DNA of 64,000 bases. Source: Phoronis australis. Lineage: Eukaryota > Phoronida > Phoronidae. A program made the position numbers and the translations under genes. The DNA is taken from contig NMRA01000301.1 in assembly GCA_002633005.1 (NCBI GenBank), positions 213,202-277,201 on the forward strand. The letters are read 5' to 3'. Position 1 is the stretch's first letter, and each line of letters begins with the position of its first letter. This document shows, piece after piece, positions 22,289 to 34,000 of the stretch. The notes below the pieces were generated by a model, which was not told where the DNA came from, searched no databases, and saw only the letters and a program-made list of their open reading frames with translations.

Positions 22289-22557
22289 GTTGACTGACTA
22301 GTAAATGAAAGCAAACGACGACGGAACTCAACACAAACGAGGTAGAACAATGACTGACTCGGCAGCTCTCACAGTCAGACTATATGAAAAGAAATTGGCG
22401 CGAAATGCTTGCCTCCAAAAACGTCACTTCCGGAGTAGCGGACGAGTAATTAATAAAATTACGAAAAGCTGTAATTAAGTGGAAAATATGTCTAGGATAA
22501 CCAATCAACCTTATTTTAGCTCAAAATGACATGGAAAAAGGTTGCCTTCGCCTTTAA

Positions 22558-22961
22558 GTACTGCCTACACTGATGGTCTGAAGTATCAGTGGCGCCGACG
22601 GGGTGCCGGGAATGTTTGATTAGAATACATCCTTGGTAACGCATACGGGCTTATAAGTCGGATTTAGATTTTTAGTGCCCTAGTTACGTGATTTGAGCTG
22701 TTGCCGGTGCTCGCAACTGTCCTTCTGTGAGCCACGTGCGCTACATAAACTAGACAAAGAGTTGTAAGTTAAACGAGTTTAATTCGCAGCCGACAATACA
22801 ACGAGGTCGAACCAGAAGGGCTCTCCCCAAACACAGTCGTACGGATAACATTGCAATGGCGTGATTGCCTCTTCTGTCACAGAAAATGAGGTAAACTTAC
22901 ACTAAGAACGGGTTGTAGAAAACAAAAATAGTAAACACAGTGCTAATAAGTTAGTATGGCG
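22558..22961. other. Sequence between THAP element and gypsy remnant, possible 3' LTR
   Basis: On the minus strand a stretch from about 22834 to 22700 starts TGTGTTTGGGGAG and ends CCGGCAACA. It lies about 200 bases behind the gypsy Pol tail, in the right place for a 3' LTR. No second LTR is present to confirm it. Confidence 0.35.
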
Positions 22962-23040
22962 TTATCGAGATCCAGTGCTGCATGACCCGGATGAGAAAAG
23001 ATTATAGTCCGGTGCAGCCCAGTTGTTAACAAAGTAGCTA

Positions 23041-25835
23041 AAATCAGTCATAAAGCCAATCGTCCGTTTGCCAATGAGGTTTGTGGCGCAGCCGTTGCGA
23101 TCTTCTCTGAGCCTCTGGATGAGCAGGGAAGACGGGGGGTACAACAGCAGGCGTTGTAGAACCAAGCTGGCTGGATGCATCAGGGGGAGGAACGATGGTG
23201 GATGGTACAGCTGGGGCGGCAAGTGGGCCACGTGGAGGTAGTACACCGTTGTTGCACCATGGAGCTGGATCGCAGGACGAGGGCAATGATGAAACGGATA
23301 CTGGAACAGCGGAAGACGGTGGGAACTCGTCGTCTTCATCGTGGCCAAAAGGGGCAATGACAGGCGATGCAGCTGGAATGTCAGTAATCTCTGACGGAAC
23401 ACGGTAACACTCGCTGCGTTCGACACGGTAAGAAGCATTGCATAACTGATCTCCAGAAAATTTACGAACACTAGCTCAACCACACGCCATCGGAAGCAAC
23501 CACGAGGTATCGTGGACGGGCTCTGGTCTTGTCCCTATCAGAGTAGAGGTAAACGATGTCGCCGATGGATGCGTCTCATTCTACTGCCTGGTTGGCCAAA
23601 GGAGCCTTGGATCGTGCACTGGGTCCGTGGTTGATGGGGCGCCGTTGTCGTTCGGAAGAGATCAACAAGTTATCATGAACTGGTATTTGGCAATTGGTGA
23701 ACTGGGCGCGCTGAAACCACATCTCTCTGGCAGACAATCCGTGGAGCGAAGGCGGCTGTTCAATCGAGCAACAGCTACGACCAGCTGTAAGGAACTGACA
23801 TTGCCGGCGCCATGCTGATCACGCAGTAACTCGTGTGACAACTCCTGTATGGCCTTCTCTGTGACAGGATTATGGTTGGGATTCTTGATGCGTCCGATCT
23901 CAATTGAAATGCGATGAGAAGTTTGTCCTTTTGAAGAGCCTGGAAACCTGAAGCCGGATCTGTACGGATAACTGCACGAGGGCCGTCTAAAGAGCGCAGT
24001 TCGAGAAAGTACATTTGGAGAAGACCATTTCGAAGATCCTCGTGGCGTTCAGTAGCAATGATACAAGCCGCTGTGTAAGAAGACACACTCTCGGAGTACC
24101 AAAATCAGCTGTCGCTCGCGCTTCATAACGTCAGCTGCAAACGACGTCCCAACGGTCGTAGGTGTATCAGAGGTACTCTGTAGGGTCGTGGTTTTGGGGA
24201 AAGAGCGCATAGAACAACATTGATGGCACATGCGTGTGCAACGATCAATGGCAGACTCTAAATCAAGTGCAAAGAAGTATCGTTGGGTGATAAGTTTCAG
24301 TTGATGGGAGGTGGGATTGTCCAGCCGTAAATGAAGTGCCGTGAGTAAGCCGTCCAAGATGGGACGTGGAACGATGATGCGTTCTTCACGAGCGACGAGA
24401 GGCTTGTCTCGCTGAGCCACAAGTAAACCATCTGACGCGATAGTGGCGACGTTGAGATAGCGTTTGACATCTCGAGCGTTGGTGTCTCTCTTGGAGGGCC
24501 GCGTCCCTTGGTTGAGATGAGAGTGTACTCGCCGTAACTCGGGAGACTCGGACTGAAGGGATAACCAAGATGACCTCGAGGTGAACGGAAGTTTGTGTTC
24601 TCCCTGAAGGACCTCGGCAGCAGTCGCATGGAGCACCACACAATCTTCCAGAGTGTTCACGAAAAGGCACACTTGGCAAGACGCGTCGGTGCACTCTGGG
24701 CTATGGCGACTCGCAAAGTCGGAGACGATGTTAGTGGCACCAGATACGTGACGAACGATAGCCTGATAGCGAAAAACGGTGGAGAGAAACGTCGACACGC
24801 GAGGACTGACTGAGAATTCGCCCCTGCAGAGTTTCTCGAAAGCTTGAACACAAGGCTTGCTGTCAGTAAGTATGATAGCAGGATGCGCTGACTGAATCAG
24901 ATAAGGCTAAAATGTTTCACGGTAGCAGCAATGGCGAGGGCTTCTATTTCGCATGAGAGTCAAGTAACTTGACGTGATTTCAGTTTCGCACTGAAGAAGC
25001 CGCAGACACGTGGCGTGTCTTCACGAGAGAGATACAGTGTACCAGCGATGCCCGGGTGTTTGGCGGAGGCATCCGTGACTATCCACAGCTGGTCGTCCGG
25101 TCTGGGTAGAGTGATAGTTTTATGCGTGGACAATGCCTTTTGGGCTGAGGTGAAGGCAACATGTAACTCATCGGTCCAGGTAATGCGGTCTTTGGAATCG
25201 CATCCCGATACAGCGAAGTCCAGTGGCTGGGCGATGAAAGAAGCACAGAAAGGCAGGACTCTCGACATAGCTTTCACGGCTCCGATGAAGGATCTCATTT
25301 ACCGAATAGTACCAGGTTTGGGACAAGACGAGAGAGCAGCTATCCGATGTGAGCTAGCCTGTAAAGTACCCATCTCCCAAATCCAGCCGAGGACTTCTGT
25401 GCGTTGGGGGGCTATGACTGTCTTTGTAGAAGACAGACGGAGATCCGCCGAGGACAATGCATATAGCATCCTTTTCCATTTGGTAATCAACTCTGTGATA
25501 GTCTGACCACCACAGTATAGGTCGTCAGCGAGCTTGGTGACCGCTCATTCCAAAAGCTCTCCCAATACACGACACGTCAACTCTTCCAAAGCGGTTTCCG
25601 AACCGGGCATACCCATAGCGTAACGTGCGTAGACACGGATACCTCGGAAAGGTGTGGATACGCTACAATATTTCATAGACTCTCGTGACAAAGGAATTTG
25701 ATAGAAGGCACTCGTTAGATCAGTCTTGATGATGAACTTCCATTGAGCAATCTTCCGAAGCACAGAATATACGTCAGGCATAAGAGATGGTTGGGGCTTG
25801 GCGTACCGGCCGACATCCGACGACGCCACTTGCAT
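23041..25835 (-). mobile_element. Decayed Ty3/gypsy Pol polyprotein
   Basis: Read from 25835 downwards the domains are in the normal order. Reverse transcriptase is at 25835-25300: [32 protein letters not shown], a LADD active-site motif near 25530 preceded by a stop, and the GWIWEMGTLQAS segment. RNase H is at 25298-24750 (WIVTDASAKHPGIAGTL and HVSGATNIVSDFASRH). The integrase zinc region is at about 24300-24220 (CTRMCHQC) with the start of the core after it (SFAADVM). A SARSKAPLANQ region follows near 23600, and a tail ends RRSQRLRHKPHWQTDDWLYD at 23044. At least four stops or frameshifts break it, and Gag, protease and the N-terminal RT are absent. It is a different lineage from the fragment at 495. 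Confidence 0.88.
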
Positions 25836-25942
25836 GACAAGGCTAAAAATCGTTCACAGTCCGCCATTTTTTCACGGTGTTGTAAAGCTTACCAATGACT
25901 GCCGAGGTTACATCGACCAATGCTAAAGCGCGTGCCACTGCA

Positions 25943-26084
25943 TGATACCTGCGTGCTGGCTGTGTTAAGCACGGCACGCAGGGAACCAGCGAGGAGGCCG
26001 GAAAATAAGTGATACCTGCGTGCTGGCGCGGCTACCGCCCCACCTAGCGGCACACAGGGAACCAGCGAGACCGGAGCTATAAAA
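25943..26084 (+). repeat. Two 60-66 bp repeats followed by a TATA-like box
   Basis: TGATACCTGCGTGCTGGC ... CAGGGAACCAGCGAG occurs twice, at about 25943-26000 and 26009-26070. Each unit has short inverted parts (GCTGG and CCAGC). A TATAAAA follows at 26078-26084. This could be part of an LTR promoter or an unrelated duplication; no transcript evidence is visible. Confidence 0.5.
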
Positions 26085-26328
26085 TGATGTCCTTCACAGA
26101 CACTAGAGGCGCAATAAGCACTATAACGTGAATTGCGAGTTTGTGCGAGACTTGCGAATTCGTATCAACCACGACCAACGGGTGAGAATGAATTGAAATT
26201 GCTTCTACTTTTTGTTTGCTGTTCAAAATGAACTTTGATGAGGTCTTTGTCTCAGTGAAATGCATAATGTTGCGTGTCATGTCTGTGAAGCGCCTGACTG
26301 TATTTTAAATGGCTTATAGTGTCCTTCT

Positions 26329-26352
26329 GTTGTGTTGTGTTGTGTTGTGTTG
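26329..26352. repeat. TGTGT microsatellite
   Basis: About five tandem copies of the pentamer TGTGT (read as GTTGTGTTGT). Confidence 0.85.
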
Positions 26353-26635
26353 CTTGGCCTGGCTGTGCGCCATGACTCCGAGTTGGACTTGGAGTCAGTC
26401 AGGACTCTAGAGTCATGTCCGTGTCCTTGAACAGCTTAGGACTAAAACCTCACTCCGTGTGCCATTTTAGTGAAACGGGCCCGTGTATTGTATTCCAAGA
26501 TCACTTAGTCTTACTAACACAGTCATGTTTGTCTGTTTTAACAACCATGTCAAAAATGGTTTGATGGTGTTGGTTATTTCGTAATTGGAAGTGAGAACTA
26601 AGCCAGGTACAAGCTGACTTAAGTCTTACTCTTAG

Positions 26636-27353
26636 CACAGGTGTCCTTAGCTTCTAATCGTCCCCAATACACTATATAATACTGCAAGGTATGACTCTAC
26701 GTACTAGAAATTACTCGGGTACTTCACTTCAGCCGTCCATAACAAACATAAAACTCAATAAATTTACACAAAACAGAGATTCAACTATTCATGAGGAATT
26801 GTTCTTTCTCCCAATACCTTTTACGGTGTCCTGCTCTACCGAGTTCGCAAGAAATTTGCAGTCAAAGCACAAAAATCTCTCCAAAAAGCTTGTCCGGAGC
26901 AACTCCTATGTCGCACGCGAAGGGTACGGAATTATCCGATGAGTTCCGGATGAACGTCAATTGCCAAGTTATTGATGCCGGAACTTTTCTTGATGAATCG
27001 GCAATTGCCGTTCATCCGTAACTCATTGGATAATTCCGTAACTCATTGGATAATTCCGTACCCTTGGCATGCGACACGGGAGTTGCTCAGGACAGACTTT
27101 TTAGGAAGATTTTTGTTCTTTGACCGCGAATTTCTTGCGAACTCAGTGGGGCACGACACCGTAAATGGTATTGGGAGAAAGAATAATTCCTCACGGTTTG
27201 TCAAACCTCTGTTTTGTGTAAAGTTATTGAGTTTTGTGTTTGCTATGGACGGCTGAAGTGAAGCGCCCGTGGAATTTCTTGTCTGGAGTGTCATACCTTG
27301 TTGTATTATACATATAGTGTATTGGAGACGATAAGAAGCTGAGGAGGCCTGTG
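26636..27353. mobile_element. 718-bp near-perfect palindrome carrying the same ORF in both arms
   Basis: The left arm 26636-26965 and right arm 27000-27353 are inverted copies around a 34-base loop; the right arm has one extra 20-base duplication (TAACTCATTGGATAATTCCG twice, 27021-27060). The left arm encodes an 83-codon frame on plus (26691-26942) and the right arm the homologous 83-codon frame on minus (27043-27294). They share the centre HEELFFLPIPFTVSC-like segment and the end GYGII, with 61 of 83 residues equal and no indel. It is best described as a foldback (MITE-like) element. No transposase is recognised, and the ORF has no known domain. Confidence 0.85.
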
Positions 27354-28021
27354 ACTCTTAGCAGCAAGTTGGTTACGAGACAGTCTGAACTGTACCAGCA
27401 AAGCATTCATTTTATACTGAAAACCAAGAAACCCAGCCAAATCAGGACTAATCTACCAGTGCACCTTAAATGTTCTTATTTTTCTTGACAAATGCACAGG
27501 ATACTTGCACTGACCTGGTTTTTCTTTGCTGTTTGTAATATGGTCCATTGGTTTTGCCAGAATTTTTGGTTGATATTTGCAACAAAATTTTTCTGTGTAG
27601 TTAACGTTGACACATCCTTATATCTGTATACTGTTATATTCCTGACGTGACCTTGTCTAATTCATTGCCAACAAGAGGTCAAAGGTTAGACAGCACCTTA
27701 TTGTCAGGATTGTGTAGTTAGGTGAATACCTTGAAAATAAAGTCTAATTCAGAAAAAGTATGTATTTTCTGAAAGGAGAAATATTTTAGGATTTGATTAT
27801 TAGCTGTCATTAATTAGGTCATTTGACCTTGTTTTTGTCTCATAGTAATAGTCAAGATGAAATCTCGAAACATGCAGTTTTATAAATTATTTTTGTTTTC
27901 GTTTTGTGCAGTGGTATGAGTTTTTCTCTTAAGGTAGCCTAAGTTGGACATTTTCCTAGGATCCTGCGTAACATTAACATTGCTCTACATATTCCTAACT
28001 ACCTGCTGTGTTACCTACAGT
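27354..28021 (+). other. Upstream region of PRPF38B
   Basis: No gene or repeat is seen. It ends in a 3' splice site (TTACCTACAG at 28011-28020) one base before the ATG, so the gene has at least one untranslated first exon upstream, which I could not locate. Confidence 0.45.
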
Positions 28022-31000
28022 ATGGCTCCATCTAATTCACTGCCAACATGGGGCAACGAGAAGACCATGAATCTGAATACGCTCATTCTCACCAACATAC
28101 AGTCCTCACCTTACTTCAAAGTGCAGCTGTTTGAACTGAAGACTTTCCACGAAGTCATTGATGAGATATACTACAAGGTAAGGAACGTGCAATTTAGCTG
28201 GGCCGAGTTTTGTAGACGCAAGCATCTCGCGAGTAAAACTGCTACTAGCGTTATCATATGTTTTAATTGCATGGCGTTATCTTGTGAAGACTTGTGTGAT
28301 CTTGCGTTGTTGTGACTGTATTGTGTCTACAGAACAGGCACCTTGTTCTTGTCTTTGAAATTGTGTACATCTAGGCTGTGTTGCATAAAATTTCAAAATT
28401 ATCCACTGGAAAAGTTTGATTGTTGCATGACGTCAGGTGCATTGTTCAACTATAACAGCATGACGCGTGATAATGCGACGCAATTGTTGCTATATGGTGT
28501 GTAACTTTTATGCAACTGGGCCCTGATTTTCAAAATATTGGACGATCTTTCCGTCGAAAAATTGAAATTTTTGAGTAAAGATTTTTGTTGTCTTTTCCCT
28601 TCCAATTGAATTTATTTTTTATTTCCTTCGAAGTAATTGGCTTATCTGGGACCAAGCTATAAGTATGTTTTCTCTTTTATAGGTGGCTCACATAGAACCG
28701 TGGGAAAGAGGGAGTCGTAAGACATCGGGCCAGACTGGCATGTGTGGTGGGGTGAGTAAATGTGTTGCTTACTAACTACTGACAAACTACTAGCTAATGA
28801 TGAATACTACTAGGGCTATGGGAGAAAGGTAGCTGTAATACATCTGGCAATACTGCATGTGTGGCCGGGAGAGTAAATTCACTGTTTACTAACTATTGAC
28901 GAGATGAACAGAAAAGAGTTACTCTTTAAACACCAGCTGGTGATTGACAAGTTGCTGGTGTTAGTTATAGAAATGCCCCTTTATTAACTGTTGCTGTTCT
29001 AGTCGGAAGGGATGCCCCTTTAATAACGGTCATCAGGTGATTGGTTAGTGATGCAGGTACTATGAAGATGTTCCCCGTTAATGCAGACCATTGATTGATT
29101 GCTTTAAGTAGGAGTATTGTTCTTTTCTTACCAACCAGTGAGACCATTTGTGTTGTTTGTTGGATGGAAAGCCCCTATATGTTGTTTGCGATGACAGCAG
29201 GAAGATTTCTCATTTGATACCCTTTGATGACTTGTAAAAAAAGAAATGTCCCTTTACTTTTCCTTATCAAGGGACGGTTGCTAGTGTTAGTAGCACGAAA
29301 GCACCTTTATTACCAACCATCAGATTACCAACTGTTTTTATTCCAGGTGCGTGGGGTGGGTGCTGGTGGCATCGTCTCCAGTGCCTTCTGTCTTCTCTAC
29401 AAGCTGTACACGCTCAAGTTGACTCGGAAACAGGTCAACAACCTGATCAACCACGCAGACTCTCCATACATCAGGGCGCTCGGGTTTATGTACATTAGGT
29501 ATGTCCAACACTAACCCTCTATGGGTATGCTTAGGTTCTGGCGCTTCTATTCTGAATAAGGCTTAACTGCCTGCTTAGGAAGCAGTTGAGTAGAAACAAA
29601 AAGCAACTATTTGAAATATTATACAATTGAAATTTGACTTATCCATTGCAAAATGGTTGGCGTTACTTGTATTGAATTGAACACAAATTATTAATGAATA
29701 CATGTATATAGAATACTTGGAGGAGGTTACATTTATTTTATTTAAGTCCTGTCTACACTGTCATGGATGTGGTTGTTTTGGTATACAACCACTGTGTAAG
29801 TTACATAATTAAGTCGACTGTGCAGCTGTGCCTGTCTAATTTTTGGCCTCGTAAGTCAGACACCTTGTGCCATTGTTCAACTCTTGGTATTGTAGGATAT
29901 CACTGCTTGTTATTGTTGTCCCAGTGCACTATGCTCAATCATTGATGTATGGATTGAGACGATCCTTGAAGGATTCTACTCAAAAGTTGCCACAACATTC
30001 TGAAATACTGCCAATGGTACATTAAATTGTACTAGATGGTTGGACTGCATTGGCAGTGGTTTTACCATCAAAAATGAAAATTGTATACACCAGTGCAGGG
30101 CTTTAGCAAAGATCAGAGTCCCTATTCATAGGCATTATATCTTGCTGTTACTGAGTTGTCGTCTCCTGCTGTCATGACTGCCTGCTTGGTGCGTGTCACT
30201 TTGATCACCTCCGTTCTCTTGGCAGGTTTACACAGCCTCCACAGGATCTGTGGGAGTGGTACTCGGAGTACCTGGATGATGAAGAGGTACGTTCGCCACG
30301 CCGGATGACCGTGCCCAAACTGTTAGGTCACACTCGCAGACAGACAGACACACGTGCACTTATACAATACAATCACACAGACTGATGGTGGAATTCATGA
30401 CGCCTGAGTGCTAGCTGATTTTACCCTTGGTAGCTTGAGTTTTTCCCAATCATTTTTGCATTTACGGAATATGAAAGATATTTTCTAACAAACATTACTG
30501 CTGGAGATTGACGAAAACATGTCTAATTTCCGTGTCTTCACTTCTGGAGGTAACTGTGTCACAGAACACTGCTCACAGACACACATAAAACCATAAATTG
30601 CTATTTCTTTATTATTTTTTTTTTAAAAAACCTCAGAATGAAATACAATTGGTAGTAAGTAATGATTGTTGTATCTCATGATTTTTTATCTCACAAAATG
30701 GATCCCAAAATAGTATCTTCAACCATAATAACTAAACCGTGATGCTTTAGTCTAAATAACATGCATTTCCCCTAAACTTTGATCCTCCAAGTGTCAGCTC
30801 TGCAGTTTCAACTCGACCACATTAATAACCTGAAATGCAGTCAGTCCTCGAAACACTCACTTCCATAGTTTACACTACCAATTCATTCGTGGGCATGGTT
30901 GTCTCGGCGACTGGTTGAATTGACTGTGGTGAGTACATACCTTTTTGTGATCAATTGTCTATTGTTCTCTGGAATTTACTGCAGCTGCACGTCCATAAGT

Positions 31001-34000
31001 TCAAGGGTCATCCATGGCCATTTCTCTTTGAAAGCGGCTCTGAACCCACATTCTGTTCAATAAGCGAACTTTTGATTTAAAGCACTTACCTCTTTAAAAG
31101 TGGTCTCGTTTTTTTCGTTACTCAGGTGAAAAATAATTTCGGGGTGTACAAAGTAACTGGCAGTTTTTCCTTGATACCATGCTCGGTGTGATAAGCTAGC
31201 TGTCATTGTTTTTGAAGCCCTTGAGTCACCTCCGATTTGACAAAATAGCAATTTGACACACAATTCCCTAAAGGTAGGTGGTCTAATTTAAACCAGAAGT
31301 TGGTTTTTATGATGGAAGGCTGGTTTATAGCCACTTAAAGTAGTCAATACTAAATTCTCAAGTGGTTTTTGATAACAAAGTATTGCTATACATTGCAAGT
31401 TATGTCTAGGCTTCTTCCTAATTTGAGGCGTGCTGAACAAGACTAATATCTTGTAGTTAGCAAGATCACACTGGTCTCTGCAAGATCTCGCTGCGCACCA
31501 CAAACGTTGCCTGATCTCGCTTTCTGTCACTGGTGACTGACTGGCTTTATTGAACACTCCTCAGCTTGACAAGTTGTACTTTTGATCCAGTAGGGTGTGC
31601 TCTAGACCAATGGATGTTGTCATGGCGACAGACCGGGGAAGATTGCCAGGATATAGGACGTGTGAGGTTAACGCACACTCTTGTCTTGAGTCTTGCTGGA
31701 TGTAAGGGATCCAGCTGGCTCTCTTTGTTATAACACAAAGCCTGTCTAATCTGTGTATACAGAGTTAGAATTTTAAGTTTCATTTTGATGCTGTCAAGTA
31801 GTTTACCATATTTGTCTGGTTTAATGCCCAAGTTTGACTTGAATGCCTCCCCCAGAATTATTCCAATTGAATGGTTATATACCCTCCTCAATTCATGCTA
31901 GAAATTCTTTTTAAGGCACCAGCACCAGTGTGTTTATGAACACCTATCAAATGAATATTACATCCTTGGAAGCGCATGCAATGGACTTGCCTGTGCCTGT
32001 ACCCTTGCATGATAAGCGACAGGTGTCAGAGCATAACCACCCATCCATTCCTATTTTTTGTGTCGTTTCTTGAGCGTCTGCTTGAATTAACGCTAACCCC
32101 CGGATGTTTATAGTTCTAGGGCATTAACCCGGACAATTGTACACATTAAGGTGTAGTTTATGTAGGACTTGTGTTGAATGTGGACAGATTTGATTGTTTG
32201 AACAGGGCTACTTCAGGCTGAGTGGGAAAACAAGTCAAAATTGGATATCCTACCATAGGAATTTCTGACTGTTGAGTGTTGTACGCGGCCGCAGATCACA
32301 AATTTAAATTCAAGACTTTAATGTTTCCATTTAGGTGAAGTCTGTGTGAATAAATAGCAAACCAAAAAATTTTCTTGAAAAATAGTTCAAATGTTCATAG
32401 AACAAGGAATTATATGAGTGTATTCTTTCTCATTTGGTTGCTTTGTTGCTGCCATCATTTCTGGTTTTCTTTTTATGCAGAATATTTTTAACATATAATA
32501 TTCTTTGATATGAAAAAGCAGTGGTCCTAAAGTGTAGATCAAGTGAAGTTTGTATCTTGTCGGCTACTTTTGATCAAGTTGTTGTTGACTGGGTCTTCAA
32601 ACGTGACATTTTCACCTGGGTGACCAGGACCCAGGATCAAATCTTTACTCGAGATCAAACTCAAAATAATTTTTTAGCATTTACTAAAGATGATTGTCTG
32701 TACATAATGGTTAATTCTAGTTTACTCTTAATGACCCCGTCATTAAGGCTAAATTAAAGTTTGTGAAATTTCATTTTTTCTTGAAATCCTGAGTTTTTGG
32801 TTCATTGATTTTTTGCTTGAGTCTACGGGTCTTCTAATAGAGTCCTGAACCTGAAAATTTTGCATAATTCATAATTTACTCAAGCACAGAATATAGTGTA
32901 AACTCTTTCACCCCTATCCAGTTATCGAGAAAAACTGCATTCACAGAGTTTAGGTTGCATGTTATTCTCTGCTGTAAGTATTGTTCATCAGATTGTGTAT
33001 TATTACAGATAACTTCTATTTTAGAATTTTCCACATTTAAGCTGACCCAGCTGAGAGACGTCCTCTTTTATCACTCTAATTCTGTTTTAGGTGTTTGGCT
33101 AGAGCATAACCCTTGTTTTGTCCATTAGCTCACATGCTTGGACGCACTCAGTCAATCAGCCTCGTTCTCGTTGTAGGAGATCGACGTAAAGGCTGGAGGG
33201 GGTCACACGCTCACCATCGGTGAAATGTTACGCATGTGGCTTGTGAAGTTAGACTGGTACTCAACACTCTTCCCGCGCATTCCTGTCCCCGTCCAGAAGG
33301 ACCTCGTACAGAAGTTGAGGGACCACCCACCAGCACGAGTGAGCCATCGACCCGCGGAAGACGAGTTTGAAGAAGAAGTGGCACCATCTGCTGTTGCAGT
33401 CGACGACGATGGCTGGGGTGAAGCTGGGAGATCTGGAAGGTTAGGTCGAGGGTGAGTGTTGTGGAATTTATGAATTGAATGAATCTTGGTTCTTGAGTAG
33501 GCTGGGAGAGCTAGAGAGTGGAGTTGGGCGTGGGCATTATTGGTTGATTGATGAATGGGGGTGGAGCTATGGGACTTGAGTGAAGTTGGTAGACCTGGAA
33601 TGTTTGCTCGAGGGTGGATGTTGGTGTATTGATGAATGAGTGGATCTAAGAGGCTAGGGTGAAATTAGGAGAGCTGAAAGGTTGGGTCGAGGGTAGGTCT
33701 TAGTGGATTGATGAATGGAGGTGGATATATGGGGCTAGGGGAAGTTGGGGGGAGGTGGAACATTGGGTCGAGGGCATGTGTTGGTGGATTGATGAATGGG
33801 GGTGAATATATGGTGCTAGGGTGAAGTTGTGAGAGTTGCAAGGGGGTTGGGTCGAGGGTGGATGTTGGTGGATTGAATAGGGAGGATCTATGGGGCTTGG
33901 GGGAGAGAGAAAGGGAGGAGTTGGGAGGGTTAGAGCAAGTGTTAGTTGGATAACAGAGTACTTGAGAACTGGTGACGTCTAGGTTTCTATAAATTGTAAA

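Larger units (their letters stand above)
21082..22553 (-). mobile_element. Kolobok-like THAP transposon with perfect ends, gap inside
   Basis: TTAA flanks both ends (21078-21081 and 22554-22557), and the tips AGGCGAAG and CTTCGCCT are perfect inverted copies. The arms are at least 160 bp (21082-21242 against about 22393-22553). The right arm carries a THAP protein start on the minus strand. An 804-base run of N fills 21243-22046, so length and coding state are unknown. It is the same family as 3170-4514, from which it differs by small indels and substitutions. Confidence 0.85.
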
